From assembly GCF_037893015.1 (NCBI RefSeq), contig NC_133660.1, forward strand, positions 285,793,078-285,857,077: a stretch of DNA of 64,000 bases, read 5' to 3'. How positions within the stretch are numbered: the first letter of the stretch is position 1; every line of letters starts with the position of its first letter. Positions 1-11,800 of the stretch are shown here, in pieces. Source of the DNA: Macrotis lagotis. Taxonomy: Eukaryota > Chordata > Mammalia > Peramelemorphia > Peramelidae. The notes beneath the pieces were generated by a model, which saw nothing but the letters and a program-made list of their open reading frames with translations, did no database searches and had not been told where the DNA came from. The translations under genes and the position numbers were made by a program.

Positions 1-629
1 CAACAGAGGCTACTCTAGAGTACTGTCACCAAGGAATCGTTGTCACCCAATATCTAAGACAAAGCTACTGTCACCCCTCCCTGATCCCATCTTCAGTTCC
101 CAAAAGTCAGTGTCTTCTAGTCCTTGCCTTTGATCCATTCCCAACACTTAAGTCATCCCTTGACTCTTTCCACTCTCACATTTCTCCCTCCATCTTTGAT
201 TTCTAACCACCAAGAAATCCTCAATCAATGGCATGGTAGGAGTCTTTGGTAGGAGACAGGCACTGAGAAGGACAGAGACTAAGACAATGTATGAACCAAC
301 AGAGGCTGCATGTATTAAGTGGTTACTGAGTACCAGGCATCATGTTAAACTCTACAGAGACAAAAGTGAAACATTTCTTGACTGCAAGAACCCAGCATTT
401 TGCCAGTCAAAATAATTCAAATGCCTGGAGGGAAGATGCAGGATATCAGAGATTGTGAGCCCTTAATACATTTATTGCAGACTTTGCCTGAAGAATTTCG
501 GATCTTCCTGGTAGGGTATTTTGTAGAGGGAGGGGAGGATCAATGTGGGGATTTGAAGGATTTAGATATCGAACTCCCAATTTTTCCCCTCCTAACCCCT
601 CTGGTCCTATCCCCCTTTCTTTGAAACAG
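1..629 (+). other. SLC22A6 intron 1 (3' part)
   Basis: No coding sequence. About 300-370 resembles an L2-type tail on the minus strand (ttactgagtaccaggcat). The rest is unique sequence leading to the pyrimidine-rich tract and exon 2 acceptor at 600-629. Confidence 0.6.
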
Positions 630-733
630 TGGGACCTGGTATGTGACTCCTGGAAACTGACCCAGATGGCACAATCCATTTACATGGCAGGGGTCCTTGT
701 GGGAGCCATGGTGTTTGGGAGCATGGCAGACAG
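630..733 (+). CDS. SLC22A6: SLC22A6 exon 2 (TM2 and start of the MFS loop)
   Basis: 104 nt between the acceptor ttgaaacag and the donor AG|gtactc. It starts in phase 0 with WDLVCDSW, the usual start of exon 2 in SLC22 genes, and ends inside the Arg codon of ADR|FGRK. It encodes TM2 ([17 protein letters not shown]). Confidence 0.9.
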
Positions 734-3700
734 GTACTCTGCCCTGAGTGGAGGGATGGCAGAACTGAGGCTCCTTTATCCTAGACCTCTGGCCCAAGAC
801 CCACATAATCCAGACTCTCTCGCTGAACCCCTGGGTGAATTCAAATCTTCTACCCCTCCTCCCCAACATCCTTTGGCTCTGCCTTCTTCATCCAGATCCT
901 TCATCCTCAGTCTGTCCCTTGAGGCCATGATCCCTGCCTCCCCATTTCCTGCCCCTCACTATGGTCACAGGTGACCTGGTCATACCCCTGAGCCTCAGTA
1001 AGGTATCCCTCTCATTCTCTTGGGCCCCTTCCTTGGAGACAACCTGTTCTAGACCAGGCTATCCTGATCCTTTACTCCCTCCTAGGTTTGGCCGGAAGGC
1101 CCTACTGAGCTGGTCCTACCTACAGCTGGGGGTGGCAGGGACTGCCACTGCTTTCTCCCCCAATTATTCTACCTACTGTGCCCTTCGATTTCTGGTTGGG
1201 ATGGCTGTCTCTGGGATCGTCCTCAACTGCATGTCTCTGGGTGAGTGTCCTCTCTCCCCCCACATTAATCAATAGGCTTTTATGGGGCATTTACTCCAGG
1301 CTTTACTTAGGCACTGTACTAAATGCTGGGGGAAGGGGGGGGAAGAGAGCAGGCCTCAAAGAGCTCACAGATAACATACAAATAATGACAAACAGCAAGC
1401 TATATGCAAAAGAGTTAGAAGGTCATCTCAGAAGGAAGAGAATTTGAGGAAGACTTTGGCAGAAGGGGAAATCGAGAATTGAGACTTGAAGGCAGGGAGA
1501 CTAGGATGTAGTGGTAAGGTAGAAAAATCCAGGAGAGCTAAGGGCAAAGGTCACTAGATCATAGGAGGGGACTAACATGGGAAAAAACCAAAGAGGTAGG
1601 AAAGGAGCAGGTTCTGAAGGGTGTTCAAAGTCAAACATAAGTCTGCATTTGATCCTAGAGGTAATAGGGAGCCACTGATGTTTACTGACAGGAAATGGGG
1701 GTGAGGATGACATGGACCTTAGGAAGGTCACCTTGGCTGCTAAGTAGAATATGACCTGCAGTGGGGGGAGCCTTGAGCCAAGCAGATCAACCAGAAGGCT
1801 ATTGCAACAGGTGTGGATCTTGGCTGACTTTGGGCACATCACTATCACTCTGAGGTACAGTGACTTTAAATCTGAAGGAGAGGTAGTGTAGGTCTGGGAG
1901 GACCCACAAAGGCCATTTATACAACTCCATTATTTTACAGATGAGGAAACTGAAGCACAATGAGGTGAGGTGATTTGACCATGATCATGTCATAGTAAGT
2001 AGCAGAGACAGGATTTGAATCCAGATCCTCCAAGTACAGAGCCAGGTCTCTTCCTACCAACTGGCCAGGCCTAGCAACCAATAGACTATGAGTCTGTTGA
2101 TAAGGACCTAAACAAGTTCAAAGGACGGTGACTTTTTCAGCTACCATCACTCTCAAAGACAACTTACAGAGAGGTTGCTATCTGTGTCAGTGGAGGGTGA
2201 ATCCATACCCCCAAAGCCATAGAGCCAGGAATCACTGAAACAGGTTTGGTTGGTAGCAGCCCACTTAGACAGAAGGAGCCCTGGTTCACATTCCACTTAT
2301 GAGACTTTGGACTGAACTACTGAATCTCCATTTGTCTCAGTTTCCTCAACTATAAAATGGGGATAATAACCCCTATATCACAGGGTTGTTGTAAGAATCA
2401 AATGCGATAACATTTGTAAAATGTTCTGAGCCCCATAGTGGGTGCTTTTCTCCTTCTCTGGGCTGTAGTTTCCTCATCTGTAAAACGAAGGGATTAAACA
2501 AGAGGCTTTCAAAAGGTCCTCCCAGTTCTAAATTCTCTGGGTCTAAGGGTTCAATTAATAATGACTGAGGGAACTAAGAGTTCAGACTCACCCTCCCCCT
2601 TTAATCCAAGGGTTCACCCCCCACCCCATATCAAAATCTCTCCATTTCAACCCAGTCTCATTTTTCACTCCTTTCTTGCAGTCCTTGGCACCATACATAG
2701 CTATTCCTCCATCATGTCCTCCCTTCCCCCTCTAGCTTCACTCCCCTCATTCCTCATGTACCTCCTGGCCCACCTTCCCACCCCCATCCTTTGAATCCAG
2801 GACTCCTGGGCTCCAAAGTCTGAATTCTGGTCAACCCCCCCCCCCCTCCTCCTTACCCGGAATTCTCAGCCACAGCAAAAACTCTGTTTTGGCACCATGG
2901 GGTTCCCTCCCTCTCCTAGGGCTAAGCTGTGCCCCGAAGGCTTAAGCAGGGGTAGAGGGTTCTCTGATTACCGTAAACACTCTCCTGTTCCCCCCTGAAG
3001 TCCTTGCCCTCATCCCAGCCCTCTCTAGGCAACTTCATTGTTCCCCCCCTTCTCCCCAGGCCCTGGCTGTAGCCCAAAGAACACACGTGGCCCAACTCAG
3101 CTCTGGGACCTGTTAACCCTCTCTAGTCAGAGCCCAGGTGATGACACTGGAGAGTTGGGCTAAGGGCTACTAGACAAGCCAGAAGCCTCAGGCCAGTCCC
3201 AGGATGTAGTTAGCCCCTCAACAAGAAGGGAATTCCTTGCCCTGGGTTACCTTCAGGGGGCCCTTGGGAAAAGCAGACACAGAAGAAGGGATCCTGAGGA
3301 AGGGAAAGGACATGCCTTCTTAGAGGAACAGAAACCTAATAATTTGTTCAGGGAGTCAGAACAAGCTGGGAAGTTGGGAAGTATATATGGATGAAGGAGT
3401 CAGGAGTAAAAATCAGAAAGGAAGGAGGGAAGCTGGGCAGAAGGACCCCAGAAACATGAGTGGGGTCCAGGACAGTGGGAATATATGAGAAAAAATAGAA
3501 CATAAAATAGAAGAACTGAGAAGGACCTAGAAAACAAGATGTTAAAGTTGGAAGGTTCCTTAGAACATGTAATAGCAGAGTTGGGAGGGAGCTTAGATCA
3601 TGGGTTATTAATACAGAAAGGAACCTTAAAACTTAAGAGTGCTAAAACATAAAAAATAGACTATCAAAGCTGAGAACTTAGAACATTGTCAGAGCTAGGA

Positions 3701-4247
3701 GATACCTAGAACATCAAATGCTAAAGTTACAAAGGACTTTAGAACCTAGAATTATGGAAGAGAAAATATGGGAACTTAGAAAATTGTCTGTCTTAGAGAG
3801 CTAGGACGACAGTATTAAACCAGCTATGGACAACGTTATCCCCAACCAAAGGAAGAAAAACAAAACAAAATAAAACAAAACCAAAAAAAAAAACTACCAA
3901 CCCTTCAGAATCTGATGAACACTATAAAAATGATCTCTTATATCTCTTTCCCTTACTCCTAATTCCTCCTACCAAAAATGACTAATCTGTAACCATGTTT
4001 ATCAAAAACTTGTATTTACAATGTAAACATGACTGTTTGCCATTGGTGGGAGGGGGTGGGAAGGGAAGGTGGAAAGAAATTTTGTAACTTAAAAATAAAC
4101 ATGTGCCAGGGCAGCTAGGTGGCACAGTGGATAGAGTACTGGCCCTGGAGTCAAGATGACCTGAGTTCAAATCTGACCTCAGATACTTAATAATGACCTA
4201 GCTGTGTGACCTTGGGCAAGCCACTTAACCCCATTGCCTTGCAAAAA

Positions 4248-4318
<71 letters not shown>

Positions 4319-7300
4319 GAGATGACAATGGATGAAAAATAAACAAAGATGCTACTCAAAAACATAAAAAGAAAATTGTCTGTCAGAGCTAGGAGACACC
4401 TAAAACATAGAAAGCTGAAGTTGAAAAGGACCTTAGAACCTAAAATGATGGAAGAGAAAATATGCCCTCCTAGAACTGGAAGAGACCTAAGAGCACAGAA
4501 TGTTGGCTTAGAACTTAGAAAGCCATGGCTGGAAGGGACTTAGAGCATAGACTATTAGGGTTCAGAACCAAGAGTGCCAGATAAAGAAATCTTAGAATAG
4601 AAAAGATTAAAGCTGAAAGGGACCTTAGGGGAAAAAATACATTAAAACATAGAATGTCACATTAAAACACATTAAAACATAGAATGAGAGACCTTAGTAA
4701 TCACTAAGAATAGATAAGGAAACTGAGGTACAGAGGGAGGAAAGGTGACCATTTCTCTTCTCTCTAGTTCTAGAGTGGTCCCCCACCCGGACTCGCACAA
4801 TTACAGGGACCCTGGTTAGCTACTCTGCTACCCTGGGGCAGATCCTCCTCCCAGGCCTGGCCTATGCCCTCCCCAACTGGCGCTGGCTTCAGCTCACTCT
4901 CTCACTGCCTTTCTTTGCCTTCTTCTGCTACTCCTGGTAGGTGTGTTTAAGCCCCCGTTTTCTATTTCATACTGGGATGGAAGTCTATGTAATGGAAAGA
5001 GCTCTAAATTCAAGGGTTGAAACCTAAAACTGGATTTCAGTCCCAATTAGAACTTGGAATTAGGGTTTGGGCAAGTTGGTGAAACTCTCTGGGCCTCAGT
5101 TTCTTATCTACCAAATTACAGGGTTGGTTTCTATGGTCTGCAAGGGGCTTTCCAGCTCTGTATGGTCCTAGGCAGTAGTTGGGTGAGAGGGGAGTGGTTC
5201 CCAGAGGTCAGAAAGAGATTGTGCTGAACGAACTGTCGGTGTTCAACACGTACTGGGCCTCAGTTTCCCCCTCTGTAAAAGGAGATGGTTGTATCAGATG
5301 ACTTCTAAAATTCCAGCTGTAAAAATTGTTTACTATTAGACTTTCTTTGAGCGTTCCCATCCCTTTGAAAAGAAGGATGAAAAAGTCCAAACTTGGCCCT
5401 GACAGCTCTACTAAGGAGAGACCCTTTAGGAGTTACCCATTGGGAAGGGGCCATATTGAGTGGCTGTCATGAGCTCAAGGTTGGAAATCTATAGCCACTG
5501 CCCCCTTGTGGTGGGATCAGGAAGGAGGATTTCTTTATTTCTTCTTTCCAAGGAAATTAAGGAGCTATGAGTAACAATTTTATCCAGACATCTTTAGAAG
5601 TCGTCTACATAGATTTAAACAAAGTATTTTTCATTATTATCCATGTGAAAAAGAGAGAAAGATGCAAGCTAAACAATAGTGCCTTAGATGAATTAGGAGC
5701 TGCTTAGATGGTGGAATTTAAAGAATAATCAGTACCAAATGGGACTCATGTCAACTTGGAAAGTCTCTAGTGGAGTGCCCAAGGGATTTTGTGCTTTGTC
5801 TTATACTATTTAACATTCTTATCAGTGACTTGGATTATTTTTATTATTCAGTCATGTCTGATTCATGTGATCCCAGAGACCCTACTGAGATATTGGAGTG
5901 GTTTGTCATTTCCTTCTCCAGGAAGCAAATAGAGGTTAGGTGACTTGTCCTGGGTCATACAACTAGTAAATCTCTGAGGCCATATTTTTCTGACTCTAGG
6001 ACTAGCATTCTATCCACTGAGCTGCCCTATATATTTTATCTCTTTGGATAAAGATATAGCATAACAATCATAAAAACTGATGCACATATATAACCTTCCA
6101 GTTTGCAAAAGGCTTTATAATCATTATCTCATTTGGTCCTCACAACAATCCTGGGAGGTAGGTGCTATTGTTATTCACATTTTACAGACAAGAAAACTGA
6201 GGCAAGTAACTATTATGTGATTCAGGTCTGTACTCTTTCCTCTCTGCCAAATTGCCTCTGAATAGTGGTTTCCCCCCCCAAAAAATGCATACATGATGCA
6301 AGGTTAGAAGAGATAACTAATAATGAAAAAGTCAGGGTCCTAAATAAATTTTCAGGAAGAAAATCAGATGAAATTTCATAGAGATAAATGCAAAGTCTTA
6401 CTGGGGTTCAAGAAATCAACTTCTTCAGAATGGGGGAGGGGAGATGGCACTGTGAAAGATTCTCACCAGAAAAAGACCAAGGACATTAAGTGATAACCTC
6501 AATATGGTAGACAAAGGATCCAATGGAACTTGTCCTGTCTTCATGAAGCCATAAGACCCAGACTAGGGGATGATAGTTCCTCTGTCCTGATCCAACTCTA
6601 TTAGGAGCAGTGTATTCAGATTTGAGTCCCACATTTTGGGAAGGATGTTGATAAGTTAGAAGGAAGCAGGGAGGGTGAAGGGCTACCAGACCATGCAATG
6701 GTTGGTTAAAGGAACTAAGGATGATTGGCCTATAGAAAGGATTTGAACTGATAGCTTTCTTCAAGTATTTAAAGGACTGAAATGGCAAGCCATTCCAGTA
6801 TCTTTGCCAAGAAAACCCAAATGGGGTCATGAAGAGTTGGACATGACTGAAAATGATGAAACATTTGGAAGGATTGAAATTGCTCTATCTTCCTCAAGGA
6901 CAGCAATGGATGGGAAAAACTAGAATGTCAGGATAAACCTGCTAATGATGAGAACTCTCCCAGAGTCGAGTGGAAGTCCCCTCACTGGGGTTCTCCAATC
7001 CAAGATCAGCAGGCTTCTCAAGGGAAACGATGTATAGAGGACAGTGTTTGTTTAGGAATGATTCTTGAAATACCATGACCATTCCTGTACTCAGGTGGTT
7101 TGCTGAGTCAGCACGATGGCTAGTCCTGGCTGGAAGACCAGAGCAGGCTGTCCAGGTGCTGAAGAGGGTGGCTCGCATCAATGGGAAGAAATCGGAAGGA
7201 GAGAAACTCAGCATAGAGGTGAAAGAATTGCCAGGGAGACCTGGCTCCCCAGAATACCAGGAAGGGGAGAGATGGGGGAGGAGAATGGGGGGTGGGGGGA

Positions 7301-8764
7301 AAGAAGATGGAAAGGAGAAGAGGAATTGACACTCTGAGAACCCAGGGAGCATGACTGAAGGGAGCTATGACCTGGCTTCTGGAATCCCTCTCCATCCTCA
7401 CCTTACTTTGGAGGTCTCATGTTTGCTGGGAAAGCCTACTCTCTAGTAGGTGCCCCCTTTCCTCTACATCCCATTTCCCTCTGGCCCCCAGGACTATGAA
7501 AGAAGGGAGACTTTATCTAAGCTCTGGCTCTTTCCTTCTATTGCTGCTTAGGCCCTGAGATCCCATCTTCAGAAAGAATTGGATCTGGCTCAAGCCCCAG
7601 GAACCCCTTGGGACCTGGTCCACACACCCACCATTCGGCGAATCTCCAAGTGCCTGGCTGCTGTCTGGTAAGTGCCTCTTCAGACTGGGGCCCCTGGTCA
7701 GAGGGACTTGTGGATCCTTTATATGGATATGCAAACATTTTTATGGTGTTTTAAGAAACGCAAAGCAAGTCGGGAAAAACAGATTCTTCTGTTTCACCTC
7801 CTGGGATGAATATAGAAATAATCTATTAACTGACAAGCCCCATTTTCCTTTATCCTAAAGAAAGGTTTAGGAAGGAGAATAATAGCTAAGAACCAGTCTT
7901 TCCAGAGTGCTTTCAAGTTAACAGAGCACTTAATTATCTCATTTGATCCTCCCAGCAATTCTTTGAGGTAGGAGCTATCTTACAGAAGAGGAAATTGAGG
8001 CTGAAAGATTAACAAATGGCACAGTAATAGAGTTCATGAGTATCTAAGACAAGATTTGAACTCAGCTCTTCCTGAATCCAGCTCCAGAGCTCTGTGCCTC
8101 TTAGCTGTGACATAAATAAGTTCAGAGATTCTTGTCCAGCTCTCAGATCACATTGGTATTAGGAGCTAGTAGTCCTCTGGAGCTCTGAGCTCATATGCTG
8201 CCACTTGCTAACTGCATGTCCTTTGGACAAGCCACTTACCTCTTCTGGGCCTCAGTTTCCTCATCTCTAAAGTCAAATTGTCTCTAAGGTCCCTTTCAAC
8301 TCTAAATCTGGGGTCTCGCCTAATCATGAGCCTCTCTTTACCAATGCAGATGGGCAACTTCTCTATATAAATCTTAAATTTTAGAGAGTTGACCCAGAGC
8401 ACTGAGAGGATCAGTCAGTATATGTCAGAGGTAGAATTTGAACCCAGTTCCTTATGACTCTGAGGCTAACACTCTAGATATGGCTTCTTTCTACATTGCC
8501 TCTTTGATTAGAGTCACCATCTGATAGGAGAAAAGTCTCATGGGCCATTGGAGAAATAAGGGGGTGATCTGAATCATGTGATCTGGGGGATCTTTTCCAT
8601 TCAGTTTGAGGTAAAACTATGAGGTTGGTCAGTTTTAGTACATTCTCAGAAAAATAAGAAAGTGCTTAATAGTTGTGTGGTGTGATCCTGGATAAGTCAC
8701 TTAACCCCAATTGCCTCACAAAACAATAAAGATGATGATGAGGAGGAGGAGGAGGAAGATGAAA

Positions 8765-8808
<44 letters not shown>

Positions 8809-11800
8809 GAGAGAGAGAGAGAGAGAAAGGAAGGAAGGAGTAGGAGATGGAATGGCTTGTGGAGCACCTCTATGGATGGTTTCTCCATAGGGACAGTCAA
8901 GAAAACCACACTTATGCTTGTGAACTGTGTGACCTTGGGTAGGTTTCTTGGTCTCATAAGAAGAATCCAAGCACTAATTTTTAAAAATTTTAAATTTAAT
9001 TTTGAATTAAATTAAAATTTTAAATAAAAAAGTTAAAATGCCCCCAGATATGTTGTGAGTTGTCAAGCTTCAACACTAAGTATGGGCTCTGATTGCTATA
9101 GGATAGTTTTGCTCCCAAACGAATGGAGAAGAGGGTGGGAGGCACCCACCTCTTTTCCCTCCAGTCCTCCTGATTCCAAACCATCCTCTGGAACAGGCAG
9201 GGCCCTAGATCTTCGATTTCTCCATCCCAGAAGAGTCCCACATTGGACAGGGGAGGGAGAAGTCTCTCTAAACTACCTTTCATCCCCTCTCTTCCCAAAG
9301 GTTTGCTACCAGTTTCGCCTATTATGGTGTGGCCATGGACCTGCAGGGCTTCGGCCTCCGGGTTCACATGCTGCAGCTGCTGTTTGGCATCGTGGATATT
9401 CCAGCCAAACTGCTCTCCACGGTGGGCATGAGCCGAGCTGGGAGGAGAGTAGCCCAAGTGGCCACCTTAGTACTAGCTGGCTTGGGCATCCTGGCCAACC
9501 TCTTTGTACCTGCAGGTGAGAGTGTTTACCCAGGTCAGCTCCCCTCTTGCCTGGTCTAAAACAAACCACTAAATATCTAAGCCTCTCCAAACCTTAGTTT
9601 CCCTTATTATCAGCCTCATTTTTTAGGAGAGGAAACTGAAGAAGGTTAAATAATTTATTCATCATTACACAGCTAGTAAAATGGGTTTTGAACTTGGGTC
9701 TGACTAATTACACAGGTGTGAGCAAGTCACCACCTCTGGGGCCTCAATTTTCCCATATGTAAAATGACAAAGTTGGACCACATGACCTTCCTTGCATATC
9801 TAAATCCCTCCATCTATGACCCTCCAAAACAATTTCATTCATTCATTCATTCATTCATTCATTCATTCATTCATTCCCCAGTGTTGGCACCTTCTGATTT
9901 TCTCTCCTCACTCACAAAGGCACCTAAACCATAAGAACCAAGATCCTAGTCACCCAGAGGGACCCAACTCTGGCCTCCTCTTACAATCCAGGACTTTGGC
10001 TCAGATGAATGGACTCAGGATGGAGAGTTCAAAAGCATTTTAGTCCTCCAATCCAACCTCCTCTTCGTACAAGTGGGGAAACTGAAGTCCCAAGAGCTAT
10101 TCCTAATGCGTATGATTGTAGATTGAGAAATGGAATCAACCTTGGTGACCATCTGGCCCAGCCCCTCTTTTTTATCTAGGAAGAAACCGAGGCTCAGAAG
10201 GATTTTGTGACTGACCCCAGATCACATCTAGGAACATAAGCAGGATAATATGAACCTGTGTAGTTGAGATAATCTAGGATCAAATTCCTAAATGGGTAAT
10301 AGGCAAGCAAATCACTTAACCTTCTTAGCCAGCGTTTCCTCACCTGTAACATGGGGGATAATTTCCCAGGACTGTTGCAACAATTCAGTATGATGGTACA
10401 TGTAAAAGTTCTTTGCCAACTCTAATGTTGGCACAGAGATGTTGGCTGTTGGGTGATTTGCCCAAGGTCAGAGAGGTAATAAGGAGCGAGTTCTCTTAAG
10501 GGCACTGTGTTAACTCACTGGATTCTAAGCCATTAAAAAATCATTTAGCCTCAGTCATCAGGATCAGAAGAGAAGTGGGGCAGCTAGGTGGTGTAGTGCA
10601 TAGAGTACTGGCCCTGCAGTCAGGAGGACCTGAGTTCAAATTCAACCTCAGACACTTCATAATGACCTAGCTGTGTGACCTTGGTCAAGTCACTTAACGC
10701 CATTGCCTTAAAATAAATAAAAATTTCAAAAAAAAGAAGAGAAGGAAGTGAGTAGAGAAGGGCCAGAGTCAAGGAAGAGGCCTGTTTGTGCACCCCTTCA
10801 TCCTCCTCTTGGTTCCAGGATTTTAGCAACCAGCCTTAACTCTGACCTGGCCAGGAGGCAGCAGGAAGGCATCTGGGCAGTGCCCCTGAAGAGAACAGGA
10901 AAGGTAACTAGTTCATGTGGCTGAGAAGGCAGGGAGGGCTCCTGGAAGGCCTAAGAGCTAGGAATCAGGGACACCAAGTTTCAAAACTGGCCCTATAAGG
11001 TTGGGCAAGCCAACATACTTCCATGTGAAAATCAGAAACAGCCATGCCACCATTGTCTGCTTTCTGGGGCTTTGAATGGCGCCAATGGGATGAAGCAAAG
11101 TCAGGGGCCTGGAGGACCGGGCTGAGCAGCTTCCTGCAGACTCTGTCTATCTGCACACTCTCACACTCACACATACACTCACCCACACACTCACACTCAC
11201 ACTCACACATACATACAAGCCACACACACACTCACACACTCACACATGCATACAAGCCACACTCTCACACACTCACACACTCACGCATACACTCACTTAT
11301 CCACACTCTCACACTCACAGACTCACCCATATATATACTCACTTATTCACACTCACATTCATACATATATACACACACTCACACCCTCACACTCACTCAC
11401 ACATACACTCACTTATCCACACTCTCACATACATACATGCACATACACACAAAGTCACATACACGCACACACACTCAGACCCCCCCACACCATCACCATC
11501 ACCACGCCTCCAGCATCCTTCCTGTGTCCTTCCTCAGAACTGGCCGCCCTTCGGACCACTCTGGCTGTGTTAGGGAAGGGCTGTCTGGCAGCCTCCTTCA
11601 ACTGCGTCTACCTCTACACGGGGGAGCTGTACCCCACAGCCATCAGGTAGGGGCTGGTTACAGTCTGGGGGTGAAGCCACAGTCAAACACATGGGGTGGG
11701 GGCCAGAGTCGAGCTGGTAACCTTAGAAACCATTTCCCAGCAGTCCTTAGGGAGGGCAGGCCTGGTTGGGGGAAGACTCTGAGGGGCTGAGCTTCAGAAA

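Larger units (their letters stand above)
4937..7094 (+). other. SLC22A6 intron 4
   Basis: 2.2 kb without coding sequence. It holds a CTCF-like motif (5498-5511), a MAR1-like SINE on the minus strand (5853-6030), a MIR fragment near 6105-6225 and a MAR1 3' end (6775-6865). The rest is unassigned. Confidence 0.6.
9516..11149 (+). other. SLC22A6 intron 7, repeat-rich 5' part
   Basis: MIR remnants (about 9600-9800, 10030-10230 and 10300-10450), an ATTC repeat (9835-9876) and a WSINE1-like SINE (10577-10733). No coding sequence seen. Confidence 0.55.

Noticed and set aside
11044-11790. 248-codon frame across the CA repeat and exon 8
   Set aside because: It is the exon 8 region in a wrong frame joined to the His/Thr translation of the CA repeat.
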